In this document: one piece after another, positions 54,641-64,000 of the stretch
Numbering within the stretch: the stretch's first letter is position 1
Layout: every line of letters starts with the position of its first letter
Assembly: GCF_900106955.1 (NCBI RefSeq)
Contig: NZ_FNNI01000007.1
Coordinates: forward strand, 248,001 to 312,000
From: Aidingimonas halophila
Lineage (GTDB): Bacteria; Pseudomonadota; Gammaproteobacteria; Pseudomonadales; Halomonadaceae
DNA: 64,000 bases
Direction of reading: 5' to 3'
The notes under the pieces: generated by a model
Database searches by the model: none
Seen by the model: the letters and a program-made list of their open reading frames with translations, nothing else
Told to the model about the DNA's origin: nothing
Translations under genes and position numbers: made by a program

Positions 54641-56110
54641 TCAAAACACCGATTCGAAGGGGCCCATTTCCAACTGTATCGATTTGATCTGGGTGTAATG
54701 CTCCAGCGTCGAGAAGCCGTTCTCACGGCCAACCCCGGATTGCTTATAGCCGCCCACCGGCATTTCAGCGGGGGAGTCGCCCCAGGTATTGATCCAGCAG
54801 ATGCCGGCTTCGAGTCGATGGATGGTGCGATGGGCGCGATCGAGGCGCTCGGTGAAAAGTCCGGCCGCCAAACCGTAATGGGTGTCATTGGCACGGCGGA
54901 TGACTTCTTCCTCGTCGTCGAAGGTCAGGATCGACATTACCGGACCGAAGATTTCTTCCTGCACGATGCGCATGTCGTCAGTACAGTCGGTGAAGACCGT
55001 CGGCGCAGCCCAGGCGCCTTTGGCGAAGTCACCTTGACTCCAGTCATCGCCACCGATCAGCACGCGGGCTCCTTCCTGCTTGCCGAGTTCGATGTAGGAA
55101 AGCACTTTTTCCTGGTGCTCAAAGCTGACCAGGGGGCCGTAGTTGGTTTCGGGTTTGCGCGGATCATCGGCATGAATACGCGCCACGCGTTCACGAATCT
55201 TGTCCTCGAAGGCGCTCTTGACCGAACGATGGACGAAGACGCGGGTACCGTTAGTACAGACCTGACCACTGGAGTAGAAGTTGGCCATCATGGCACCATC
55301 GGCCGCTCGGTCGAGGTCGGCATCGTCAAACACGATCAGCGGTGACTTGCCGCCCAATTCCATGGTGACATCCTTGAGACTGGAGCCCGCGGCGGCGGAC
55401 ATCACTTTCTTGCCGGTACCCACTTCGCCAGTGAAGGAAATCTTGTCGATACCCTCATGATTGGTCAGCATCTGTCCAACCCGGCCATCACCCTGGACAA
55501 CGTTGAAGACACCATCGGGGAGTCCGGCTTCGGTGAAGATTTCCGCCAGTTTCATGGTGGTCAGCGGCGTGACTTCACTGGGTTTGAAAACCACGGCATT
55601 ACCGGCGGCCAGGGCGGGAGCCGATTTCCAGCACGCGATCTGGATCGGGTAATTCCAGGCACCGATCGAGCCCACTACGCCCAGTGGTTCACGACGCGTA
55701 TAGACGAATGAGGTCTCGCGTAGAGGCACTTGGGTTCCCTCGATCGCCGGCGCCAGTCCCGCGAAGTATTCGAGCGCATCGGCGCCAGTGACGATGTCCA
55801 CCGTCGTGGTTTCACTGATTGGTTTGCCGGTATTGAGTGTCTCGATCTCGGCGATATCATCATTATGCTCACGCAAGAGAGCCACTGCACGCTGCAGGAT
55901 ACGGGCACGCTCCATACCGCTCATGGCCGCCCAGACCTTCTGTCCCTCACGTGCCGAGGACACCGCTTTGTCGACATCGGCCTGTGATGCCTGCTGGATT
56001 TCAGCCAGCGGCTCGCCATTGAAGGGGTTGGTGACCGTGAAGGTTTCACCGGAAGTGGCATCAACTCGCCGGCCACCGATATAAAGCTGCTGGGTGTCGA
56101 ATGTCGTCAT
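54641..56110 (-). CDS. betB: Betaine aldehyde dehydrogenase BetB
   Basis: A 489-residue NAD(P)-dependent aldehyde dehydrogenase. Catalytic Cys is in [14 protein letters not shown], near residue 286, and the general base Glu in [14 protein letters not shown] near 252. The family motif [23 protein letters not shown] occurs near the end. It oxidises betaine aldehyde to glycine betaine, the osmoprotectant. ATG 56110 lies 6 bases after GGAGG; the frame to 56122 is not used. It follows betI by 33 bases. Confidence 0.95.
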   Translation of the reverse strand: MTTFDTQQLYIGGRRVDATSGETFTVTNPFNGEPLAEIQQASQADVDKAVSSAREGQKVWAAMSGMERARILQRAVALLREHNDDIAEIETLNTGKPISETTTVDIVTGADALEYFAGLAPAIEGTQVPLRETSFVYTRREPLGVVGSIGAWNYPIQIACWKSAPALAAGNAVVFKPSEVTPLTTMKLAEIFTEAGLPDGVFNVVQGDGRVGQMLTNHEGIDKISFTGEVGTGKKVMSAAAGSSLKDVTMELGGKSPLIVFDDADLDRAADGAMMANFYSSGQVCTNGTRVFVHRSVKSAFEDKIRERVARIHADDPRKPETNYGPLVSFEHQEKVLSYIELGKQEGARVLIGGDDWSQGDFAKGAWAAPTVFTDCTDDMRIVQEEIFGPVMSILTFDDEEEVIRRANDTHYGLAAGLFTERLDRAHRTIHRLEAGICWINTWGDSPAEMPVGGYKQSGVGRENGFSTLEHYTQIKSIQLEMGPFESVF

Positions 56111-56143
56111 GGCATCCTCCAAGATTGAATAATGAGCTATTAG

Positions 56144-56746
56144 CTACGAAGCCGTCTCGGCCGTTTGTGCGAGTTGCTTGTCAAGATAATCGTAGGCCAG
56201 GCGTCTAGCACGTTCGACATCGAGGCCTTCCGGTGCCAACGCACCGCGCAGCCACAATCCGTCGATCATGGCAGCCAGTCCTCTGGCGCAGTGTCGGGCT
56301 TGCTGTTTTGACATGCACTGCCGAAACTGGTGGCAAAGATTGGAATAAAGCCGTTTGTCGTTGACGAATTGCAGGCGTTGCAAATCGGCCTTGTGCATGC
56401 TGCTGGCCCAGAAGGCCAGCCAGGTTTTCATGACCGATTGGCTGACCTGGCTGCGATCGAAGTTGCCATCGATGATGGCTCGTAAGTGATCGCGGGGCGC
56501 TTGCGATGTGAGGTTGTTGCGCCGTTGGGCTACGGCCTGACCCAAGTCCCACAATATCTGGCGCATGGTGGCTTCGAGAAGACCGTCCTTGCCACCGAAG
56601 TAGTGACTGATGATGCCCGCCGACACACCGGCACGGCGTGCAATTCGCACAACCGTGGCATCGGCGAGGCCGACATCATCGATGGCCTCCATGGTGGCCT
56701 GGATCAGTTGACGGCGGCGAATGGGCTCCATTCCGATTTTAGGCAC
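56144..56746 (-). CDS. betI: BetI, TetR-type choline-responsive repressor
   Basis: A 200-residue repressor with N-terminal TetR helix-turn-helix (MEPIRRRQLIQATMEAIDDVGLADATVVRIARRAGVSAGIISHYFGGKDGL) as in E. coli BetI. The start is GTG 56746 with AGGAG 9 bases upstream; an internal ATG (56731) is possible. It is released by choline. It heads betIBA, and its likely operator is the palindrome at 56872-56885 shared with choX. Confidence 0.94.
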   Translation of the reverse strand: MPKIGMEPIRRRQLIQATMEAIDDVGLADATVVRIARRAGVSAGIISHYFGGKDGLLEATMRQILWDLGQAVAQRRNNLTSQAPRDHLRAIIDGNFDRSQVSQSVMKTWLAFWASSMHKADLQRLQFVNDKRLYSNLCHQFRQCMSKQQARHCARGLAAMIDGLWLRGALAPEGLDVERARRLAYDYLDKQLAQTAETAS

Positions 56747-56871
56747 CGCAAGTCACTCCTCTGTTGAATGTCGTCCGATCGATTTCACGGCCAAGGTACG
56801 TTTTACTGATAGGAAGTCGGGCTAGCCACGAAGGACGACTTCGATTATGGTGAATAGTATGCCTCTTTTTT

Positions 56872-56885
56872 ATTGAACGTTCAAT
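56872..56885. promoter_or_regulatory. BetI operator palindrome between betI and choX
   Basis: ATTGAACGTTCAAT is a perfect 14-base palindrome within an AT-rich frame, similar to published BetI boxes. It sits between the divergent betIBA operon (start 56746) and choX (start 57018), so one BetI dimer site may serve both. Confidence 0.75.
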
Positions 56886-57017
56886 CAATAAAAAAGTTGT
56901 ATGCATGACTCCTTGTACAATCGCGTTTCATGCGTCGTTGCACAAGGAGCAGGAACGATGGCTGTCGATATCCGTTGCAGCCTGAACTGAAGGATGACTA
57001 TCAGGAGAGTTGATTCG

Positions 57018-57980
57018 ATGAAGAACATGACACTGAAAACGTCCTTGTTAGCGTTGAGTGCGAGTGCTGTCACACTGGGTGCATCATCGGCGATGGCCCA
57101 AGAGGCGGAGAGTTGTGAGCCAGTGCGTTTTGCCGAAGTCGGCTGGACCGACATCACCGCAACGACCGCACTGACCCGAGAAGTCCTGGAAGCCTTGGGT
57201 TACGAGACCAGCGTCGATACTGTCTCTGTACCGGTGGCATATTCCGGGATGGTCAATGGCGACTTCGATATCTTTCTGGGCAACTGGATGCCGTCGATGG
57301 AATCCATCAGCGAGCCCTATATCGATGATGGCGATGTGGATCGTGTCGGAGCCAACCTGGAAGGAGCCAAGTATACGTTGGCTGTGCCGAAATATGTCCA
57401 TGACGCGGGCGTCACCTCCCTCGAAGACCTGGATGAACATGCCGACGAATTCGACAACCGGATCTATGGTATCGAAGCTGGCAACGACGGCAACGAATTG
57501 ATCCAGGACATGATTGACGATGATGCGTTCGGTCTTGGTGACTGGGATCTGGTTGATTCCAGTGAAGCCGGTATGTTGGCCGAGGTGCGTTCCAAGACGG
57601 GAAGTGAGGAGTGGATGGTCTTCCTGGGTTGGGAACCGCACCCGATGAATACCAACTTCGAGATCGAATATCTTGAAGGCGCCGATGATTATTTCGGTCC
57701 GAATCTTGGTGGTGCGACCGTGTATACCAACACGCGTGCCGGTTATGTCGATGAGTGCGGCAATGTAGGCGAACTGCTCGACAACCTCCAGTTCACGCTG
57801 GAGATGGAGAACCAGTTGATGGCCGAGATCATGGACGAGAATGCCGATCCACGTGAGGCGGCCCGCGCCTATCTCCAGGAGAATCCGGGCGTACTCGACG
57901 AATGGCTCGATGGTGTCAATACCCGTGATGGCGATGATGGACTGACAGCTGTCAAATCCGAGCTGGGGATTGAGGAGTGA
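57018..57980 (+). CDS. choX: Choline ABC transporter substrate-binding protein ChoX
   Basis: A 320-residue periplasmic protein of the OpuAC/ChoX type, with a signal peptide (about 1-27, AMA cleavage). ChoX family features: SCEPVRFAEVGWTDITATTALTREVLEALGY, FLGNWMPSMES and GWEPHPMN, giving the aromatic box that holds choline. Start ATG 57018 is downstream of AGGAG at about 10 bases. The protein is very acidic. choV and choW are not adjacent, so it works with permease/ATPase genes elsewhere or with another importer. Expression is probably controlled by BetI. Confidence 0.93.
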   Translation: MKNMTLKTSLLALSASAVTLGASSAMAQEAESCEPVRFAEVGWTDITATTALTREVLEALGYETSVDTVSVPVAYSGMVNGDFDIFLGNWMPSMESISEPYIDDGDVDRVGANLEGAKYTLAVPKYVHDAGVTSLEDLDEHADEFDNRIYGIEAGNDGNELIQDMIDDDAFGLGDWDLVDSSEAGMLAEVRSKTGSEEWMVFLGWEPHPMNTNFEIEYLEGADDYFGPNLGGATVYTNTRAGYVDECGNVGELLDNLQFTLEMENQLMAEIMDENADPREAARAYLQENPGVLDEWLDGVNTRDGDDGLTAVKSELGIEE

Positions 57981-57990
57981 TCGGGCATCG

Positions 57991-58014
57991 CGGACTTGCC
58001 ATGATGCAAGTCCG
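57991..58014 (+). terminator. Hairpin after choX
   Basis: CGGACTTGC (57991-57999) pairs with GCAAGTCCG (58006-58014) with CATGAT loop, 10 bases after the stop. No T-run; it overlaps the promoter of tRNA-Met, so it may separate the two units. Confidence 0.5.
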
Positions 58015-58024
58015 TGTGCATAAT
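57996..58024 (+). promoter_or_regulatory. Promoter of tRNA-Met (58078)
   Basis: TTGCCA (57996-58001), 17-base spacer, CATAAT (58019-58024), about 54 bases before the tRNA. Good sigma-70 layout. Confidence 0.5.
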
Positions 58025-58077
58025 TCGCTCCCGTCGCCGGATGCGTGATCGCTGATTGGCAGGGTGACGGCGGCGAT

Positions 58078-58154
58078 GGCTACGTAGCTCAGCTGGTTAG
58101 AGCACATCACTCATAATGATGGGGTCCCCTGTTCGAATCAGGGCGTAGCCACCA
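58078..58154 (+). tRNA. tRNA-Met (CAT), elongator type
   Basis: A 77-base cloverleaf including CCA: acceptor GGCTACG/CGTAGCC, D arm AGCTCAGCTGGTTAGAGC, anticodon loop CTCATAA with CAT, T arm CCCTGTTCGAATCAGGG. The acceptor and anticodon arms match E. coli elongator tRNA-Met rather than initiator or the tRNA-Ile2 type. Confidence 0.95.
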
Positions 58155-58167
58155 GCGGAATCATGAG

Positions 58168-58195
58168 GCGCCCGCATGGTTGGTCCAGCGGGCGC
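58168..58195 (+). terminator. Hairpin after tRNA-Met
   Basis: GCGCCCGC (58168-58175) and GCGGGCGC (58188-58195) form an 8-base GC stem followed by TTCCCGTTT. A probable terminator for the single tRNA transcript. Confidence 0.65.
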
Positions 58196-58233
58196 TTCCC
58201 GTTTCGTCTCAGTGGTTTTCAGGGCGTTGCCCC

Positions 58234-58261
58234 TTGACCTGAAAGACGATATCCGTATACT
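58234..58261 (+). promoter_or_regulatory. Promoter of the tRNA-Asn pair
   Basis: TTGACC (58234-58239), 16-base spacer, TATACT (58256-58261), followed by a GC-rich discriminator (GCCACGCG), as in stringently controlled stable RNA promoters. The first tRNA-Asn starts 21 bases later. Confidence 0.75.
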
Positions 58262-58282
58262 GCCACGCGTGTTCCGGGATGT

Positions 58283-58358
58283 TCCCCGATAGCTCAGTTG
58301 GTAGAGCAAATGACTGTTAATCATTGGGTCGCAGGTTCGAGTCCTGCTCGGGGAGCCA
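58283..58358 (+). tRNA. tRNA-Asn (GTT), copy 1
   Basis: A 76-base cloverleaf with encoded CCA: acceptor TCCCCGA/TCGGGGA, anticodon loop CTGTTAA, T arm GCAGGTTCGAGTCCTGC. Followed 36 bases later by a second copy. Confidence 0.95.
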
Positions 58359-58394
58359 ATACGGAAACACGATCGAGTTGAATCTCTCAGGTAT

Positions 58395-60270
<1,876 letters not shown>

Positions 60271-62355
60271 TTACTCTTCGCGGGTCAGTTGGGCATAATC
60301 CAGTAGTATTTCGGCACTTTCGATGATCTGGGCGCGATCGATGGGTTCATTGTCGGTGCCGTTCACGGCATCCATGCCGCTTTCGCTCTCGAGTGTTTCA
60401 TCGTCTTCATCGCCTCGCGCTTCACTCCAGTCCTCGATGGGCTCCATCCCGAGCGCTTCGCGGCGCTGGTTCTCCAAGGACAATTGTTCACGCTCCTGAG
60501 CATCCATTTCACGCTGGCGCTGGTCGCGGTTGAGACTGACGCTGGTATGCTGCTCGCGCAGTCGTTTCGCGAGCTCAGCCTGACGCTGGAGATAGACGAA
60601 GTTGGGATCCTCGTTGATTCGCTTTTCATGGCTATGAGTGAGTTCGTCGAGATACTTCTCCGGTGTTCCGTATTGGCGATACTGCACCTCACGCACCGTA
60701 TCCCATTCGAGGGCGTTGTCGAGGCTGCTTTCGCCGATGTCATCCGGATCGATCAGGCTGGGATAGGTGATGTCGGGCTCGACACCACGGTGCTGGGTGC
60801 TTTCGCCGGAAATGCGGTAGAACTTGGCGCGTGTCAGCTTGATTTCGCCATGGCTGAGTTCATTCATGGCTTGGACGGTGCCTTTGCCGAAGGTCCGATT
60901 GCCTAGTACCAGGCCTCGACCGTAATCCTGGATCGCGCCAGCGAAAATCTCCGATGCTGATGCCGACAATCTGTTGACCATGACGCCCAATGGGCCGTCG
61001 TAAAGAACGCCTTGCTCGGTATCACCGTACAGACTGATACGCCCGCGAGCGTCACGAACCTGGACGGTGGGGCCGCGATCAATGAACAGGCCGATCAATG
61101 AGTTGGCTTCCTGCAAGGCGCCCCCGCCGTTGTTGCGCAGATCAAGAATGATCCCTTCAACATTGGCTTCCTTGAGTTTCTCGATTTCCTTGGCGACATC
61201 ACGAGTGGTGCTGCGATAATCGTCCTCGCCGGCCTGCCAGGCATCGAAATCCACATAGAAATTGGGGATTTCGATGACGCCCATTTCTTGTGTCGTTCCG
61301 TCACGCTCGACTTCAACGACCTCGCTGCTGGCAGCCTGATCTTCCAGATTGACGGTGTCGCGGGTAATCTCGATCGTTTCCGTGCGTGTAATGTCTACTG
61401 CCTGGGCCGGGACGATCTCCAGTTTGACAACCGACCCTTTGGGGCCACGAATCAGTTCCACGACATCGTCGAGTCGCATGCCGATGACATTGACCATTTC
61501 GTCACTGTCCTCTTGCCCCACTGCGACGATGCGGTCAGCCGGTTCGAGTTTGCCTGATTTTTCAGCAGGGCCTCCCGGGACGAGGCTGGAGACCTTCACA
61601 TACTCATTCTCGCTTTGCAGCATGGCGCCGATCCCTTCCAGTGACAGGCGCATCTGGATATCGAACGATTCACCCTGGCGAGGAGATAGGTATTCGGTAT
61701 GGGGATCGATGGTGCCATTGACGGCCGCCATGAATAGACCGAACACATCCTCACTACTGGTTTGTTCGAGTCGTGTCAGTTGCCCTTCATAGCGTTGGCG
61801 GAGATTCTCTTCGATGGCGTCGTCGTCCTGCTCACTGAGAGCAAGCGTCAGAGCAGCATTCTTCAGCCGCTTGCGCCACAGATCGTCGAGCTCCTCGATA
61901 CGTCGGGGGCGAGAGGCATCCTCGCGATCGAGCTCCAGTCGCTCATCGTCATCGAAACTGAAATCGAGTCCGGCATCGATTTTATCGAGGATCCAATTCA
62001 GTCGATCTTCCTGACGCTCCTGGAAACGCTTATACAGCGCAAAGGGGCGCTCCAGTTCACCACTGAGCAGCGCATCGTCCATCTCGGTTTCAAGGTCTTC
62101 GAAAGCCTCGACATCACGCTGGAGCAGGTAAGCGCGTTGAGAATCGAGGACATTGAGATAACGATCGAAGGCCTGCCTGGACCATTCATCGTCGAGGCTG
62201 ACATCGGCATAGTGGCCGTAGCGTAGCGATTCGGCAACTTCGATGGCGGCCTGGCGCTGCTCCTCTGAGGGGTCAAGCGGTTCCGCGACCGCGATGCCGA
62301 ACGGCAGCATCAATGCGAGGATGCTGGCCTTTCGTATGGCTGCAATCAGGCTCAT
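60271..62355 (-). CDS. prc: Carboxy-terminal (tail-specific) protease Prc
   Basis: A 694-residue periplasmic S41 protease with signal peptide (about 1-24). Order: N-terminal helical domain, PDZ domain (about 230-320), protease core with catalytic Ser466 (RLSASASEIF) and Lys491 (TFGKGTVQ), spaced 25 residues as in E. coli Ser452/Lys477. The C-terminal domain is rich in acidic residues. It degrades proteins with hydrophobic C-termini and processes PBP3 in E. coli. It is divergent from the M18 aminopeptidase and followed by ligB after 60 bases. Confidence 0.95.
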   Translation of the reverse strand: MSLIAAIRKASILALMLPFGIAVAEPLDPSEEQRQAAIEVAESLRYGHYADVSLDDEWSRQAFDRYLNVLDSQRAYLLQRDVEAFEDLETEMDDALLSGELERPFALYKRFQERQEDRLNWILDKIDAGLDFSFDDDERLELDREDASRPRRIEELDDLWRKRLKNAALTLALSEQDDDAIEENLRQRYEGQLTRLEQTSSEDVFGLFMAAVNGTIDPHTEYLSPRQGESFDIQMRLSLEGIGAMLQSENEYVKVSSLVPGGPAEKSGKLEPADRIVAVGQEDSDEMVNVIGMRLDDVVELIRGPKGSVVKLEIVPAQAVDITRTETIEITRDTVNLEDQAASSEVVEVERDGTTQEMGVIEIPNFYVDFDAWQAGEDDYRSTTRDVAKEIEKLKEANVEGIILDLRNNGGGALQEANSLIGLFIDRGPTVQVRDARGRISLYGDTEQGVLYDGPLGVMVNRLSASASEIFAGAIQDYGRGLVLGNRTFGKGTVQAMNELSHGEIKLTRAKFYRISGESTQHRGVEPDITYPSLIDPDDIGESSLDNALEWDTVREVQYRQYGTPEKYLDELTHSHEKRINEDPNFVYLQRQAELAKRLREQHTSVSLNRDQRQREMDAQEREQLSLENQRREALGMEPIEDWSEARGDEDDETLESESGMDAVNGTDNEPIDRAQIIESAEILLDYAQLTREE

Positions 62356-62481
62356 CGAAGCTCTCCCGAATTCATGTACACTTTCTTCCCTAGACTCGCG
62401 GTTCGGTGTGCGAGTTGCGCCTGCCGAACTCGCATTGTATCAGCCTGTGTCGCCAGACATAGACCTATCGATGAGGAACTT

Positions 62482-63780
62482 ATGCCCTTAGAGACGACTA
62501 TGGAACCCTTGTTCGACTTTTTACAGCGTTCTCCTACACCGTGGCATGCTATGGCAACCATGTCGCGGCGTCTCGAGCAGGCAGGGTTTCGTCGCCTGGA
62601 AGAGACAGCTCCATGGCAATTGTCCCCGGGTGACAAGGTGTTCGTTACACGTAATGACTCTTCGTTGGTGGCCATGCAACTGCCGGAAGATCGGTTGACC
62701 GCTCTGCGCATGATCGGTGCCCACAGTGACAGCCCCGGGTTGCGACTCAAGCCTAACGCCGCTCAGACAGCCCACGGGTGGTTGCAACTTGGTGTCGAAG
62801 TGTATGGCGGTGCATTGTTGGCCCCCTGGTACGATCGTGACCTGAGTATTGCCGGACGCGTGCATTTGCTTCGAGATGATGGGCAGGTCGTATCAGTGCT
62901 CATCGATGCCGAACGTCCCGTCGCCATGGTGCCTAGCCTGGCGATTCATCTGGATCGTGAGGCAAATAATGGCCGTACCATCAATCCACAGACACAAATG
63001 GCCCCAATATTGTTGCAGGGTGGCGACAAAGACGATTTCGTCATGCTACTCAAGCGCTGGGTACATGAGCAACATCAGCTGGGCGATATCACGATTCTGG
63101 ATTTCGAGTTGCTGCTCTATGATGTTCAGGCGCCCCAGCGGGTGGGGGTGAATCAGGAGTTGATTGCCAGTGCCCGGCTAGACAACCTGTTGTCATGCTT
63201 CATGGGATTGGAGGCGCTGCTGTCGAGCGACGGCCGTCAGGGTGCGGCTTTTGTCGCGAACGATCATGAGGAAGTCGGTAGTGCCAGCATGTGTGGTGCT
63301 CAGGGACCCTTCCTTGGTGATGTGTTGAAACGGGTCAATGAACAACTTGGTGAACCGGGCGAGGAGGGGTATATCCGTCTGATCCAGGCATCGAGGATGA
63401 TTTCGTGCGACAACGCTCATGCCTTGCACCCCAATTATCCCGAGAAACACGATGAGACGCATGGACCGACGCTCAATGGGGGCCCGGTCATCAAGGTCAA
63501 TGCCAATCAGCGCTATGCGACCAACAGCGGCACCGCTGCACTGTTTCGCGATCTTTGCCGGGAGGCGGAAGTACCGGTACAGACGTTCGCGACGCGTGCG
63601 GATATGGGGTGCGGTAGTACGATTGGTCCCATAACGGCCACGGAGATCGGCGTGCCAACACTGGATGTGGGCGTGCCGCAGTGGGCGATGCATTCGATTC
63701 GTGAAACGGCGGGCGCAGACGATGTGGATTACTTGATCCGAGCACTCACGGCATTCGTCAATCGTCGCGAGTTGATTTGA
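62482..63780 (+). CDS. M18 family aminopeptidase (aspartyl aminopeptidase type)
   Basis: A 432-residue cytoplasmic metallopeptidase of the M18 family, the usual length. Zinc ligands lie in GAHSDSPGLRLKP (His), SARLDNL (Asp), NDHEEVGS (Glu-Glu), CDNAHALHPNY and the C-terminal WAMHSIRE (His). ATG 62482 follows GAGGA; ATG 62500 is an alternative, while the frame from 62374 overlaps the prc promoter region. It removes N-terminal acidic residues. Convergent with the tRNA-Met. Confidence 0.93.
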   Translation: MPLETTMEPLFDFLQRSPTPWHAMATMSRRLEQAGFRRLEETAPWQLSPGDKVFVTRNDSSLVAMQLPEDRLTALRMIGAHSDSPGLRLKPNAAQTAHGWLQLGVEVYGGALLAPWYDRDLSIAGRVHLLRDDGQVVSVLIDAERPVAMVPSLAIHLDREANNGRTINPQTQMAPILLQGGDKDDFVMLLKRWVHEQHQLGDITILDFELLLYDVQAPQRVGVNQELIASARLDNLLSCFMGLEALLSSDGRQGAAFVANDHEEVGSASMCGAQGPFLGDVLKRVNEQLGEPGEEGYIRLIQASRMISCDNAHALHPNYPEKHDETHGPTLNGGPVIKVNANQRYATNSGTAALFRDLCREAEVPVQTFATRADMGCGSTIGPITATEIGVPTLDVGVPQWAMHSIRETAGADDVDYLIRALTAFVNRRELI

Positions 63781-63809
63781 TCGAGCAGAGCAGAGAGGAC
63801 CAAGAAATA

Positions 63810-63835
63810 ACCCCCACGGGATAACCGGTGGGGGT
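63810..63835 (-). terminator. Terminator downstream of tRNA-Met (also of the M18 gene)
   Basis: ACCCCCAC (63810-63817) pairs with GTGGGGGT (63828-63835). On the minus strand TTATTTCTT follows the stem, so it terminates the tRNA; it may also serve the M18 gene. Confidence 0.75.
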
Positions 63836-63841
63836 GACATC

Positions 63842-63918
63842 TGGTGGCTACGCCCTGACTCGAACAGGGGACCCCATCATTATGAGTGATGTGCTCTGAC
63901 CAACTGAGCTACGTAGCC
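63842..63918 (-). tRNA. tRNA-Met (CAT), second copy, inverted
   Basis: A 77-base cloverleaf on the minus strand with CCA. Acceptor and anticodon arms are identical to the copy at 58078; it differs in the D loop (GTTGGTCAG against GCTGGTTAG) and one T-loop base. Elongator tRNA-Met. Confidence 0.95.
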
Positions 63919-63929
63919 GACGGACGCGC

Positions 63930-63958
63930 ATCCTACTGGCACGGACGCGGAGCGTCAA
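63930..63958 (-). promoter_or_regulatory. Promoter of the second tRNA-Met
   Basis: On the minus strand TTGACG (63953-63958), 17-base spacer and TAGGAT (63930-63935), 11 bases before the tRNA. A GC-rich discriminator follows, as for stringently controlled stable RNA. Confidence 0.6.
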
Positions 63959-64000
63959 GCGTGAATATCCCGTCACGGCGCTCTTGAAATGGCCAGCCCC

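Overview
The window reads as a contiguous piece of a gammaproteobacterial chromosome, most likely from the Halomonadaceae (Halomonas, Salinicola or Kushneria type). The grounds are inferred: moderately high GC, acidic exported proteins (PstS, MlaA, ChoX), a betIBA choline-to-betaine pathway with a choline-binding protein, and Pseudomonas-like gene orders such as mlaA-rssB-STAS. No IS, phage, integrase or CRISPR was seen. Nearly all the sequence is coding and the gene families are recognisable.

Layout. 1-5.9 kb: the 3' end of hrpA, mlaA, an RssB-like pseudo-receiver/PP2C phosphatase with its STAS partner, a Bcr/CflA efflux pump and a TauE/SafE permease. 5.9-10.5 kb: the phosphate operon pstSCAB behind a clear Pho box. 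10.5-15.9 kb: an arsenic block with two convergent arms. One arm is arsC-arsR-GAPDH-arsJ-ynfA, the other arsH-acr3, and ArsR-like AT-rich sites lie upstream of both. 16 kb: a fluoride riboswitch and the FluC/CrcB channel. 16.7-22 kb: thiolase, 3-hydroxyacyl-CoA-type SDR, fatty acid desaturase and an acyl-CoA dehydrogenase with PsrA-type sites. 22.4-24.8 kb: a PQQ dehydrogenase with a separate small membrane protein. 24.9-35.5 kb: YcaQ-type glycosylase, KatG, flavin reductase, YebE, CobO, an internally deleted CaCA exchanger, PgpA, ChrA and an MHYT-GGDEF-EAL protein. 35.7-37.1 kb: a winged-helix gene and a PA0069-type radical SAM gene behind a near-consensus LexA box. 37.2-42.2 kb: ugpBAECQ for glycerol-3-phosphate, with its own Pho box. 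42.4-52.7 kb: KduD-like SDR, quinone reductase, RpiR regulator, a crotonase / ADP-forming acyl-CoA synthetase / crotonase operon, a caa3-type CtaG and FadE. 52.9-58 kb: betIBA and choX. 58-64 kb: tRNA-Met, two tRNA-Asn, ligB, prc, an M18 aminopeptidase and an inverted second tRNA-Met.

How it fits together. Two operons share a phosphate-starvation signal (pst and ugp). The arsenic block directly follows the Pst transporter, the family route by which arsenate enters cells. It encodes both reduction plus arsenite export and the ArsJ route, which exports 1-arseno-3-phosphoglycerate. Fatty-acid oxidation genes at 20 kb and 52 kb share candidate PsrA operators. The bet/cho genes fit osmoprotection. 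The best leads for something not well described are the SOS-box radical SAM/winged-helix pair, a LigB with an apparent signal peptide whose reading frame ends inside an antisense tRNA gene, the CaCA exchanger lacking its ion-binding repeats, and the crotonase-ACD-crotonase operon. All functions are read from sequence by eye; no database search was run.
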